Of a stretch of 64,000 nt of DNA, positions 24,045-35,160 are shown one piece after another; the stretch's first letter is position 1, and every line of letters begins with the position of its first letter. Below the pieces are notes generated by a model. It worked only from the letters and a program-made list of their open reading frames with translations. It was not told the origin of the DNA and ran no database searches. The DNA comes from Polytrichum commune (lineage: Eukaryota > Streptophyta > Polytrichopsida > Polytrichales > Polytrichaceae): contig OX485804.1 in assembly GCA_950295325.1 (NCBI GenBank), positions 1,798,001-1,862,000 on the forward strand. Reading direction: 5' to 3'. A program made the position numbers and the translations under genes.

Positions 24045-27000
24045 ACCTCCGGAATACGCAGCGGTATATGCGGTGGATATACGTTGTACGTACATGAAGT
24101 GTGTAGTGTGGACGCATAGAAATGTGATATGCGCGCACTCCTTCAAGTCTCTAGAGCAGTCTCTAGAGCATGCCGCAAAAAAAAACTATGGTGTGGGGGG
24201 GAAGACCTTTAAGTACTGCTCTAGGGCGATTCAAAATCCCTTGGATGCTCTTTAAAAAGCGGATTCCCGCCGCCTAGCTTAACCTAACAATATGTCATTC
24301 TATCCATGCGAAACATGTATGACGCTATGTATGGAACATGTATGGCATGCATGCAACATATTGAAAATATTAATGTCGCTCGCACACCTTACGTGTTACC
24401 AAGGCCTCAGGATAAAAACATAAATACTATAATAGTCAAATGTTATTGAAATATGATGATGCTTAACATTAAATAAATGATTTGCGACCAAGTTATGAAA
24501 TCCAAGTTTTTGGGCAATTGATACCTATATGTTACCAAGGTCTAAGTGATATATATATATATATACATATACACATACATACAATGAGGTAGGAGTGGGT
24601 CAAAATTAGTTGTGGAGGCCCCTAAAATTGTATATATTATATGATTCACATCAAAACATGTCCAGAATATGCTCACTAAGTGTGTGGACACCAATAAAAA
24701 GTCTGATTAATTTGGAATGGCTTGTAAGGTAGAGGAAGGATATGATATGAAACCATACCTAAATATAATGTAGGTCTTAATTTAAGTGCAAACCTAGATG
24801 TGAAAAGATTGAATTAATCCGGAACGTGTGGCAAGATTGAAATTAATTTGGAATGGTACATAAGGTAGAGTAAGCATATGAATTCAAAACATACCTAGGT
24901 CGAGTCACACTAATTGCATGTTTTTGCATCCTACGAGAAGTAGGTGCATAACTAAAAGTATTCATTTAAAGTTGAGTCTTAAGACATGCATGTTAGAATA
25001 AGATTAAGTATGGACTGTGTGATCAAAATGCACTCAACATTATTAAGGTGAAAGAGGAAGAATTCCAAACTTCACTTTTGACATAAACCAAAGTTGTATC
25101 TTAAATCCAATTTTGAATCTTGAAATGACAATCGGCATGATTCTCAATAGTTGTTATTAACCGGATGAAGCAATATCCAATCCAACCAACATTGGTAGAC
25201 CAGTTGGACATGCCCACATACCACAACATGGCCACATATTTTGAATATTGGTAAGATTAATAGATTTAGGGATGTAGGGTTTAGGGTTTGGGGTTAGGGT
25301 TTGTGAAAGTTGTGCATGTCCGATAGTTAATACAATAGATTACACACACAAACGATATTGACTACTCAATAGCCCATATTGCACTCACTTAATTATGTAG
25401 AATGCACATTTTATACTTGCCAAACATCTGATCACATGGCTCAAATACACTTAGTTCAAGTTGAAGTTAAAGTTCAATGCACTATACAAATGTTAGTTCA
25501 AGTTGACACATAATTATATGAATTGATGACATGTTCGAAATTGAATTTCCCTCCACCTCTACTAAAATTAAGTTCACCCCCTCCCCCCTCCCCCCTCCCC
25601 CCTCCCCCCAATCTCAAATTGTGTATTTTATGAAGCTAATAATGATTATAGGAACTAATGAACAATTTGAAAGATATTTCATTCTTGAAAACAAAATATT
25701 TCAAAACACCATATGAGCATCCTTGGGGTTGGATTCTTCATCAAATTTCTACTAAATGATGTGCATTGTTCACTACAAATTTATACTCCCTATGTACCTA
25801 ATGTTTACAAAAGAACCAAATGTATAGGGACTAATAGAATGGGGAGAAAAAATTCATTTGTTTTTATACTAAGCTATTCAAATCAATATGATAAACACCT
25901 ATACTACATATACATAATACAAGACATGAATTAAGCATGCCTTCATTACTTACAAATTTTACTTTTATTTTCATGCAAGAGAGTCATCGAACGTTTTTCC
26001 ATCCTAACAAGTATGGACAAGGTAGTCATATTATGACTTCCTCCATAATATGACGACAATTCATGTATCGTAACTTGGATGAAACTAACACATTTCAATG
26101 GTAACAAATTCCCTCCCCACCCCTATCCCATCCCATCCCAACCCATCCCAACCCATCCCAACCCATCCCATCCCATCCCAACCCATCCCATCCCATCCCA
26201 TCCCCTCCCCACACCCCATCCCACCACATCCCAACCCTTCTCACGTGGAGGAGGCCACGTAGCAACGATAGGGAAACCCTAGCGGCGTTGGCTACCTCCC
26301 CGCACCCCTTCTTCTCCTTTCATTGTCATTTGGAGCATAGAAAGGAGAAGCAGAACGCTGAGCACATGCGGAGCGGAGCTCTTGTCATTTCTTTACTCAT
26401 ATCTTTTCTTTGTTTTGTTGGCGCGCGTGTTTGAGAGTCGCAGATTTCTTTTGAGAGTTGCAAGTTTGCTAGTAGAGAGCTTGAGAGCTACAAACTTGAA
26501 AGTTGCATACACATAAGAGTTGTTGCAAGGGTTTGTATGTAACGTGCGAGGGCTTAAGAGTGTGAGGGAGGAATGACTAATGTGAGGGTGCAGTAGATTG
26601 AATTTACAATTCTGAGGTTTTCGAAGTTTTTCACTAAATGAGGAAGCACAAGTTTTGGATGTATACCAATTCAACGTGCATAGTGTAATCCTCCTGAACT
26701 CACTTCCTTCACATTTTGAAATTTTTTTCATTGTTGAATTCCATGTGTTTTTTTCCATGTATGTTGAGCTTTGGCATGTTTTGTTTGCAAGTTTCCCCAT
26801 GTTTTTCGATTTAGTGTTCTCTCACAACCTGAAACTCGATTATGTTTTCATTCGGTTGTTTCAATTTTTATCGTTCTCAAGTTTTATCTTCACTTGCAGT
26901 ATGTAAAGGCACCAATTCAAGGTTGATAGGTATCAATCACAAACCAAAAGTGGCAAGATGGAATGGACAAATCACTGATACATATCAACCACTCCATTAT

Positions 27001-27074
27001 AGACCAATGCATATTTGTATTTGTTTATATATGAATATAAGAAACATATGTACATGCGTAAATACCGGAGCATG
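24045..27074. other. central spacer of the inverted-repeat unit
   Basis: About 3 kb of single-copy DNA between the arms. It contains an AT microsatellite (24549-24570), telomere-like TTTAGGG units (25275-25303), (CCCCTC)n at 25577-25608 and (CCCATCCCAA)n at 26104-26225. A CACGTG-containing, GC-richer stretch at 26235-26400 (AACCCTAGCGGCG, a plant 5'-UTR-like string) may be a captured promoter or 5' end. The minus-strand open frame 26393-26800 shows no motif and I do not call it a gene. Confidence 0.5.
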
Positions 27075-28121
27075 TTTACGAACGGGCGTTCGTAAACTTC
27101 AGCGCAACAACCAAGTGCTGCACAGTTACGAACGTGCGTTCGTAAACGTCGGCTTACGTTTACGAACGGGCGTTCGTAAATCTCGGCCCACATTTACGAA
27201 CGTGCGTTCGTAAACCTCGGCCCACATTTTCGTAAAATTCTGCGCAGCAACCAAGTGCTGCATAGTTAGTAAATGTGCGCCGACTTTTACGAACGTGCGT
27301 TCGTAAACGTCGGCCCACATTTACGAACGTGCGTTCGTAAACCTCGGCCCACATTTTCGTAAAATTCTGCGCAGCAACCAAGTGCTGCATAGTTAGTAAA
27401 TGTGCGCCGACTTTTACGAACGTGCGTTCGTAAACGTCGGCTCACGTTTACGAACGGGCGTTCGTAAATCTCGGCCCACATTTACGAACGTGCGTTCGTA
27501 AACCTCGGCCCACATTTTCGTAAAGTTCTGCAAAGCAACCAAGTGCTGCATAGTTAGTAAATGTGCGCCGACTTTTACGAACGTGCGTTCGTAAACGTCG
27601 GCTCACGTTTACGAACGGGCGTTCGTAAATCTCGGCCCACATTTACGAACGTGCGTTCGTAAACCTCGGCCCACATTTTCGTAAAATTCTGCGCAGCAAC
27701 CAAGTGCTGCATAGTTAGTAAATGTGCGCCGACTTTTACGAACGTGCGTTCGTAAACGTCGGCTTACGTTTACGAACGGGCGTTCGTAAATCTCGGCCCA
27801 CATTTACGAACGTGCGTTCGTAAACCTCGGCCTACATTTTCGTAAAATTCTGCGCAGCAACCAATTGCTGCATAGTTAGTAAATGTGCGCCGACTTTTAC
27901 GAACGGGCGTTCGTAAACCTCGGCCCACATTTTCGTAAACTTCTGATCATCAACCAAGTGTTGCACTGTTACGAACGTGCGTTCGTAAACCTCGACGAGT
28001 ATTTACAAATGCACGTTTGTAAACCTTGGCCAACAACAAAGGTTGCATATTTACGAACATGCAATTGTGAACTTCGGCGTAATAACCAAGGGCTGCATGT
28101 TTACGAATGCACGCTCATAAA
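27075..28121 (-). repeat. palindrome satellite array, right, with 161-bp higher-order unit
   Basis: The same 22-bp palindrome is arranged in inverted orientation relative to the left array. Here a 161-bp higher-order unit (three palindromes plus the GCAGCAACCAAGTGCTGCA spacer and TAGTTAGTAAATGTGCGCCG) repeats at least four times in near-identical form (about 27230-27860), implying recent local amplification. The far right end decays into diverged units after 28000. Confidence 0.95.
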
Positions 28122-28580
28122 CCTTGGCTACATACAATGAAAATGTGCACCACCCCCCTGCTACAATAATCAATAGCGAATAGGAGTATGTGTATATGAA
28201 AGCCCATTGTTAATGGGTGTTTGCAGTCCTTCCTTGCTACATTAATTCTTTTGTTGCTAGTCATTTCCAAGCCTTGCAAAAACACCTCCCAACCTAGTGC
28301 ATCTCTAGAAAATTCCTTTGACGTATGATCGCCTTAAACTTATGTTTAAGGCTAAAAAATATGTCTTGGATGCTACCTACGAGCTCACGTTTTTGGTCTG
28401 AATGGCCAACTTTTAGATGTTGTTTCCATAATATAAGCTTAGAGCTGGCATCTCTAACCTTCTACAACCTATAGTGGAGTTTTCGGGTCCTTATGACTAG
28501 CTGACGTTTTTGGTCAAAGGTGGTTTTCGCAAACCGAATCCAGATCCAACGTTTCTAAGCTTCAACCAACATATGGTACA
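28122..28580 (-). repeat. right outer arm of 6-kb inverted repeat
   Basis: This is the reverse complement of 22495-22946 with scattered substitutions. It ends CCAACATATGGTACA. Directly outside both arms the sequences differ, so the symmetry stops here. No 8-10 bp target duplication is evident at this inner boundary, so this may be an internal part of the 10.2-kb element rather than a separate insertion. Confidence 0.85.
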
Positions 28581-29490
28581 TTTTCAATAACACCTTCAAC
28601 ACCTTTGTTTTGCCAACACTAAGGACTATGTTATCTTAGAAGGAGAGCAGTAATAGGAGAATGCCAACAATGAATCTACTCTTCAAATCCCTCTTTCAAC
28701 ACTTTGTTGCTTGTTTTCCAAGACTGTTGTCTGTCTGGACTGCCTCACATTTCTAGGTCTAAACTTACAAGCATACACACCTTCTCTAAGAGTCTAAGCT
28801 ATCTTCACATATGTGTACTAAGAGAGCCAAAAGGTTCTAGGACAATCTTTATATACCTCAAAACAACTACCTACTAGGTGGGTCAACTTGGTAGGTTACC
28901 ACCCTGTCAAAACACTGCAACTAGCTGTCCTCACGCGTTTTTGCCCTTTGTCCAATACATGACCAACTGGCATACAAAGGTCATAAAAAATGATCAACTA
29001 GTCACAGAAATGCAATGCTATTTAATAACTTTGGACCAACAAGTCATTATCTGACCAACTAAATTATTAACACCAAATAATTACTACTACTGAATAAATT
29101 GCTCAGTAGTAAAACAGTAAAAAACCAATTAGTGGACGTTTTAACAACTAATTGCATTAGGGACAAATTTGACGTCAACTAGTAAACTAACATTCTTTTG
29201 CCCTTTCGACAATTCGCGACCAACTAGTTAGTTTTTGATGGGTTGGTTTACTATGAACATTTTATGTTCTTAAAACACGGTGCTAACTTCTACCTTAACT
29301 TCTATCTTATCTATGTTTGTGCAAATAAATGAAACCACTATACATATTTGCAAACACACATTCGTAAAAATACGTAATGTTGATTTACACATTACACATT
29401 ACACTGATTTACGAACGGTTGTTCGTAAATATGCTACCAAAATCTACTTTAACAATTGAATGTGGATATACTTTATATTGTGCATAAAGT
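28581..29490. other. right arm of 10.2-kb element, no gene
   Basis: Unique AT-rich sequence with AACTAGT/CCAACTAG-like short repeats. Two isolated palindrome variants lie at 29345 and 29407, the second (TTTACGAACGG-TTGTTCGTAAA) only 60 bp before the phosphatase-like fragment. Confidence 0.4.
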
Positions 29491-29862
29491 ATGGTCTTGG
29501 AGAACACGGTGCCCATTTTCAAGTTCCTCATCTGTGATCTCCCAAGCCCTTGCCTCGTTCTCGGCCAAGAAGTATGTGATGAGCTAATTGACGAGAATGG
29601 TGTGCCAATGCCCAAGTTTGGTGGTCGAGGCGGAGGGCAACATTTCCTCAAGGTCTTGAGGTCCAGGTTGTGGCTAGAAGCCCCCCTATTGGAGGGAGTC
29701 CCCCACGGGAGCTGGCCAACTCTGGAGAACACCCTCCTCATCGACGACAACACCGCCAAGAGCCTTCTTTGTCCCCTCCTATTCTTTCACCGTTGCTCTC
29801 ATTTTCTTGCATCTGCATGTTATGCACTTTACGAGCGCCCATCCCAAACCGCCCCTCCTTAA
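29491..29862 (+). pseudogene. FCP1/CTD-phosphatase-like HAD domain fragment (captured, broken)
   Basis: The 124-codon frame carries features of the C-terminal half of plant FCP1-homology HAD phosphatases: CLVLGQEVCDELIDENG, a KFGGRGGGQHFLKVLRSRLW stretch that could supply the conserved Lys of the K-x-L-x-x-W region, and ENTLLIDDNTAKSLL, the NTLLIDD motif that binds Mg in HAD enzymes. The N-terminal half with the catalytic DxDGT motif is missing, and the usual NP..aIfP sequence after SLL is scrambled, probably by a frameshift near 29775. In another frame the sequence stays open to 30263. It lies inside the 10.2-kb transposon, so gene capture is the likely origin. The family call is from motif memory, not a search. 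Confidence 0.5.
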
Positions 29863-30640
29863 TTTACCCACTCCACTCTGTCTATGATATTGTTTCACAG
29901 GTCGTTCCACGCTCGTTTGGTGGCCGACCCTCCTTGACTTCTTCATTGGAGACGCCCACAACTCAAGGTTGCATCTTCCGAGTCCGATCGTTGTTTGGCC
30001 CTCCGGAGAAGTGCAAGACATCCTCTCTTGCAGATGCCTTTGTATTCCACTACAATACCACTTCGTATAATTCGGGAGCGCGTTTGGACATATTGAAGAA
30101 CGACACATATTCGAGGCCAGTCAACAAACTTGGCTATAGTTGCGGGCCGGAGATTTTCAAAGCTATAGAGGCCATTGGAGCATTACAGAGAGTAGCCACC
30201 GTAAAAGATAAGGACATGGCCACGAGAAAAAATATAGTGGGACGTACTAGTGGGACGTACTAGTGGGACTATAAACGCCTACGGACTCCCTAAATGTGTG
30301 TAGGGGTAGAGCATAGTGCTTGGTTATCCATTCTATTTGAAGGTCTTCAAGACATTAATGGTATTTCCATTATGTTTGTATTTCAAACCCGTTGAATAGA
30401 TTCAATTTCCAATCATTCTCCACATCTTCCTGTCCATTAGCAACAATTTGTCATTTTATACACATATGTTTTCATGTATGATTCATTTTTTTGTTCACTT
30501 TGATGCATTTATGTTGATGATTATATCCAATGTTATACATATGGTATTTTAATGTTGTTAACATTGGCTCAAATTTGAAAACCACGTCCTTGAATAGTCT
30601 CAAAATCATCAAAAAGTCTCCGATTACCGAATATAGTGTT
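29863..30640 (+). other. possible captured exon tail and right end of element
   Basis: The frame to 30263 contains IEAIGALQRVATVKDKDMAT, plausible coding sequence but not recognised. GGGACGTACTAGT is directly repeated at 30239-30266. From 30270 to 30611 I see nothing; the last 29 bp form the right TIR. Confidence 0.35.
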
Positions 30641-31790
30641 ACATGTCTATGTCCTTTATTCACTCCATTAAAAAAACTAAAAAAAAACTAAAACAAAAAC
30701 ATATGGGACCCTAGGAGTGCACCTCTATAAAAACAAATTGGCATACATGTGCAAGAACCACATATTTGTTTAGGGGATACTTATATTATTCATTGATTTT
30801 TTAGGGACCCTAAATATTATCCTACTTATCACCATATAGGTAATTATAGATTCTCAAATTGTGCAAAATTAAATTGCACCTTACTTATTCATAAGAATTA
30901 GGGGTTTAAATTTTTCCCTCATGATATTGGAGTGGACTTCCTTGTTTGTTGATGTTTTTCACATAACGGAACCAAGAAAAAAGACAAAACCTTTAAGCAA
31001 TCTGAAGATGGTGTGACCGTGCAGTTGGGGGAGCTGTCAAAATGACAATGGAAAGGGAAAACTAGCTCAAGGTGCTTGGGTGTAGGCATGGTAAAGTGGA
31101 CCAAAACAATGCTCTAGTATACTAAGACTTTTTTTGGGGGGGGGGAGGGGGAGGGGGTTGAGTCAAAGCCCTAAAGTAGTGGCAAAGTATTGTTTAGATT
31201 GGATTTTTTTTGATGATGAACTCTATTGTTGTGTTAATACTCAAAGATAGAATATCAAGTTGAGATCTTCAAAACTTATCATGAAAAGTGATGCTCAAAA
31301 ACACATGATTGAAGTTGGTTGTGGACAGACTTCATGACCTTAAATACTTTGAAGTTGGAAGGTTTTTCAAATTCCTTGAATTCATTATCTACTTGAAAGC
31401 ATCATCACAAAACCTTATAGAAAACCACCAATTTAATGTAACTTTATCATATTTAAAACTAATTTTAGGCAATTACTTGTTCAATATTGCCTACTTGCAC
31501 CGTCTTCTAAAATATGTAGACTTTTCTTGGAATTTTTTTTGTCATCATAAATTTCTTGGCTTTGTAGATTGACATTTTTTAAAAATGTTTACGAATTATT
31601 TCTTCACAAAATTCAAAATTAATGTATACTTTTGAATTACTTTCATTTGAACCTAGACAGGGATCATGAGTTGTCCACTTTACTGTGCTTGCACCCGCTT
31701 CTACCAAAAAAATCTCCTCATCCATTTTGCTTGTTTCCTCCACGACAAACCAAAGTTCATCGACCAAATCTTATTCAAGTCTCAATTGAT
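30641..31790 (+). repeat. 1.1-kb dispersed repeat R, copy 1
   Basis: It aligns with 51818-52870 (shared ACATGTCTATGTCCTTTATTC, GGCATACATGTGCAAGA, TGTTGATGTTT-TCACATAA, GGGGGAGCT, AACTTTATCATATTT, TTCTTGGAATT). Copy 1 has an approximately 90-bp stretch near 31225-31315 missing from copy 2 and a G-rich tract at 31134-31157. Its first base is the base next to the right end of the 10.2-kb transposon, so the transposon inserted at or made the edge of this repeat. Open frames on both strands are not conserved as proteins. Confidence 0.8.
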
Positions 31791-31829
31791 TACTCACCCC
31801 AGTCTCAATAAGAATGACTGACCTCAATG

Positions 31830-32710
31830 GCCCTTGAAGTAAGAACCGTCGGTGCCGGTGGATTTGGGTCCTCGATGTCTGTGGATTGTACCCCAGGACT
31901 CCAGGAGTGTTCCATGCCTCTGAGATTGAAGATGGCACCGGATCCTCTTTGGGTACCGACATGTCCTTCAACAACAATGGCTTTGGGCGCCGACCTCTCT
32001 CCTGGATGGCTACAATGCCGGACGCTTAGTTCGGCGACTGCTCTTGGGATGTCCACAAGAGCTTCAGGTAAGCTTCGGACTGTACAAAATCACTTGCTCG
32101 ATATAAGTTCAGAAATACATGTTAATGTTTAGCTTCTTCAAGCTCTCGCATCACGTATTTTTCAGACACCATACAGCACCAATAGTGGTTTTCAGGATAC
32201 TACTGAAAATACCTGATGCTGTATCCTTTGCTAGCCAGAGTCCAGACATGGATTACAGAAATAGAAGCATCATGCCTTCTGAGTAACGAGCATAATACTC
32301 TGACTATGAGTTACTGAGTCCACATTGCAGTTTTCATTTCGAACAGAATAAAAATACTTTGCACTATGGTTGCTGTTATCGCAGATTGAATACGGAGCTG
32401 AAGAATCTAAGCTAAGCTGGACGCGAAGACGCAGAAGGGAGCAACGAGTGGAGGAAGAGGCTTGATTAGACGAAGAGCTGAAGCAGATCAATCAGACGCT
32501 ATAAGTGATAACGAACTCTTGCAAGACCTTTCGGGAGTTGAATATGAGAGTATTCGAGCATGTTGATAGCATAGTGTGAATGGTACAACATGGCTCTGTG
32601 ACTCACCAATTTGCAATATGGGCTTAATGACTGACTCGATTCTAAATGTATTGATCATATGCGAATTCTATTCTGTGAAGATGGTGAGCGATTTGATCAT
32701 TCGATTTCCA
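31830..32710 (+). pseudogene. decayed gene fragment, copy B (paralogous to 13660-14480)
   Basis: The reading SEIEDGTGSSLGTDMSFNN and then GRRPLSWMATMPDA followed by a stop is cleaner here than in copy A (SEIEHDTVSSLRTDMSFYND). The following CTTCAGGTAAGCTTCGG contains a good donor (CAG|GTAAGC). The C-terminal helix sequence present in copy A (LDEELKQIN) is recognisable near 32465-32495 but out of frame. So each copy is broken in different places, which suggests independent decay of two duplicates of one spliced host gene or captured gene. Function unknown. Confidence 0.5.
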
Positions 32711-33289
32711 ATTGGTACATAGAATTAGAAGAATAATTGAGTGGTGTGCGGTATGTGGTAAGAATACCCTGACCTCAAACTTTGGGAACGAATGCTAAGA
32801 AGAGATTATGTCCTCATGAATAGAAGTCACTACACCCAATTGTAGCAGCAGGTAGGCTCAAAGGCTTTTGTTGGCAGGCACCCATGTCCTGATGAACATA
32901 ACTTCGACTGTTTGTAGCATCAACTGGCTTCATATTTGGACCAAGTGATCAGAATGTTCGGTCAACAAGTAATGAAACAGCAAACAGTACACGCGCCATG
33001 GAGGTTGTATGTGCAAGAGTAGTGCAGTTGAGGACATGTTCAGTGGTTTTCGATCATTTCTTACACAATACACTACAGGACCTGATTGATCATGTAACAC
33101 CATATCTGTTCCAAAAAATCCCTAGCTAGAACTACATTAGCTAGGTCCTACTCAAAAAGGATCATCCTTGTGATCTGGCTGTGCCTCGGGACCGGGTAGT
33201 GATGCATCTGGGAACCAGAATGAATGAGTAGCTCTCATCCTCACCATCTTCATCGTGAACAGTAATAGGGCTCCTCACACGCATACATC
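32711..33289. other. intergenic, nothing recognised
   Basis: No repeat with another copy in the window and no supported coding region. It lies between two gene-derived stretches and may be UTR or intron. Confidence 0.35.
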
Positions 33290-33290
33290 G

Positions 33291-34397
33291 TTATTTCGTT
33301 CTGTGACTTTCGAAGGCAGAAGCAAACTCAACCAATATAGAAAGTTCCTCCCCAGGAAGTGGCCCCTCAAATTTCACCCTATAAGACTCCTCGACTCCAT
33401 CGATGACTTCGAAAACCATATCTGAACTAAACGACGTCTATGTGTGTTTAGATTCGCATGCGTGCTGATGACGAAGATGATGGATACCTCACACCAGTGG
33501 GATGTTCTTCAGACACCACTGGAATCCAGTGGATTTTATGGCCTAGTCGCTTGTCAACTTTGTCACATTCTTAGTTTCCACTGAGAGAAAATGTCATATT
33601 TGTGACATAATTGTGCTCAATAAGTTTACATTAACAAAATCAAAACGCATTACTGAGATTATCTACACCAGAGCACAAGTCTGATGATGATTACTCATAG
33701 TTAGCAGTGCAGGCCTCTGCCTCCTGGAATTTGCAGCCGTTGTGTGTGTCAACCTCCACACCCGCCGCACCCTTCTCTAATCGCAGCTCCTCCACAGGTT
33801 TGGCCACAGCTGCATCACTCTCCAACCTCTGCAGGTAGACAGGGATGATTCCCAAAACCAGTTTTTCATCAGCACTATAGATTCGCAACAGTGCTGATCA
33901 TCTACAGTCTCAAATATTTCGGAGGGTTAGGCAACTGACACCAAAGCTTTGAACCTACAATTACAACAAACACATAGATGTACATACACCAACGTCCAAG
34001 GATTATGGGCCATAATGCATTCAAGCAATACTTAGAATTATTATCTATTAAGCATTCTCTTCACCACCACGGTCACTAATACACACAGTAACTCAATAGC
34101 AGTAGGACCACCGAGTGAAACAATGGTTGAGTCATGGTGAGGTTCTAGTTCTCATCTAATTTGCACAGGAATTTGATCAAGGGTGAAGAACTTAATTACC
34201 CTGGTCGGCTGCATTTCAGGGACATCATCCGAATGAATGACAGGGGTGGTCGCTAGGTTGTTGTTGTTGTTACCATTTGCAATTTCCATCTCGCCTGCAA
34301 ACCTCTTCAAAAGTGCGCCTTTGAGTCCATTTCCTTTCATGGTGCAGCTGGTTGCACGAAGGAACCTAGTTGGGAGCACTTGACGTGGACCTTGCAA
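33291..34397 (-). CDS. possible three-exon gene, unknown product
   Basis: Three minus-strand blocks read like exons. The first, up to 34397, contains TMKGNGLKGALLKRFAGEME, an Asn run and PVIHSDDVPEMQPTR and then AGG|GTAATT, a possible donor. The second, 33691 to about 33895, preceded by GATCAG, reads LLRIYSADEKLVLGIIPVYL and then QRLESDAAVAKPVEELRLEK. The last, 33291-33421, preceded by TTCAG, reads MVFEVIDGVEESYRVKFEG and then PLPGEELSILVEFASAFESH and a stop. The 130-bp repeat at 33528-33660 would lie in the last intron. Joins between blocks are not verified for phase, and the plus strand over 34380-34697 is also open with polar sequence, so the model is tentative. No family recognised. Confidence 0.3.
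33528..33660 (+). repeat. 130-bp dispersed repeat, copy 2 of 3
   Basis: Same family as 17555-17695. Like copy 1 it is preceded by GGAATCCAGTGGATTT (GAATCCAGTAGATTT in copy 1), so the repeat starts a little upstream of the core in these two copies. Confidence 0.65.
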
Positions 34398-34984
34398 TGG
34401 GTCGAGGACGACACTACAACAAACGGAGTCCTAAAATCTCACCACAAGCACGAGTCTAGAACTGTTAGTGAAAGACCTAGTAAGTCTGCTGAGACTCAAA
34501 TAATGCCTCAAAGTGAGGTGCAGGAAGCAAGCGTGAAAACTCAGCTGAGTGCTCAAAACGATAAGGAAGCATCGTCGCCGCTACCAGAAGGACTGCTGCT
34601 TAGTTCTCCACAGGGTTATAAATTTCAGTTTCAATGGCCGCCGCTGTACTCACTAAAGAAGGCTCAAACTCTACAGACAGACAGAAAGTCTAGCTAGCTA
34701 CACAATGTCACATTAAAACAGTTGCCAACTGTAGCCTACACCCAAACCTGGACAAACCTGGAGAACTCAGTCATGACACTCTTGAAACTCCCTTGAAATT
34801 CTGAAATGGAAGCATGAATGTTAGCTAGTATCATTTTCCCCTACACTGTCAGTAGTTGTCATCACAACCATGAGGTCCCGGTCACTCAAGGATGTTGAAT
34901 TTGTAACCTGGGTTCGCCACAGTGTACAACAGTACTTGCAGATTGATGTAATTTAAGATAGAGGTGGAGTGGTCTTGAAGACGA
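34398..34984 (+). other. open polar frame, strand uncertain
   Basis: The plus strand from about 34380 to 34697 encodes a Ser/Gln/Lys-rich stretch (SERPSKSAETQIMPQSEVQE) with codon-like structure. It lies back-to-back with the possible minus-strand gene and could instead be a separate exon. No motif, no paralogue, no clear splice signals. Confidence 0.25.
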
Positions 34985-35110
34985 ATTTAATTTCATATTC
35001 GTTTGTCAAATTTGTGACATTCTTAGTTCCCACAAAGAGAAAGTATCATATATGTGATATTATTGTGCTCAATAAGTTGACATTAACACAATCAAAACGC
35101 ATTAGTGGGT
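34985..35110 (+). repeat. 130-bp dispersed repeat, copy 3 of 3
   Basis: It contains TTTGTGACATTCTTAGTTCCCAC, TGTGCTCAATAAGTTGACATTAACA and AAAACGCATTA as in the other two copies. It lies only 50 bp from the MITE at 35161. Confidence 0.65.
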
Positions 35111-35160
35111 TGTGTCTTTGTTGTTCGGGTATGGACCTTAATTACAACCAAAGTAGGACT

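Larger units (their letters stand above)
20474..30640. mobile_element. 10.2-kb non-autonomous DNA transposon, AACACTATATTCG ends, TSD ACAT
   Basis: The left end AACACTATATTCGTTAATCG and the right end, its near-exact inverted complement (one mismatch in the first 20 bp), are flanked by ACAT at 20470-20473 and 30641-30644. The first 390 bp (20474 to about 20860) align with the left arm of the DUF7869 element starting at 62034 (shared ATAGTTTGGGATGCCAATATTGTG, ATGGAAAATAACAA, GGATG/GGGTGCGCATCCCATA) and stop aligning at that gene's stop codon. No transposase remains inside. The interior holds palindrome arrays, a 6-kb inverted-repeat structure and a broken phosphatase fragment. I infer mobilisation in trans by the DUF7869 protein. 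Confidence 0.7.

Noticed and set aside
26393-26800. 135-residue minus-strand ORF in the transposon centre
   Set aside because: It shows internal short repeats (AGAGTTGCAAG/GAGAGCTACAAAC at DNA level) and no motif. It is more likely 5'-UTR-like repeat sequence than protein.
23501-27803. Series of overlapping 60-100-residue ORFs (RTHVRKSRRTF, YERPFVNV types)
   Set aside because: They arise because the 22-bp palindrome array lacks stops in several frames on both strands. They repeat every 161 bp with the array and have no independent protein character.
22947-28121. CRISPR-like array (regular repeats with short spacers)
   Set aside because: The repeats are palindromic satellites with near-constant spacers, in inverted arms of a plant transposon. 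There are no unique spacers, leader or cas genes.
34380-34697. Plus-strand polar ORF as a gene
   Set aside because: It lacks an ATG, splice context, motif or second copy, and overlaps the edge of a competing minus-strand reading. It is kept only as an uncertain stretch.
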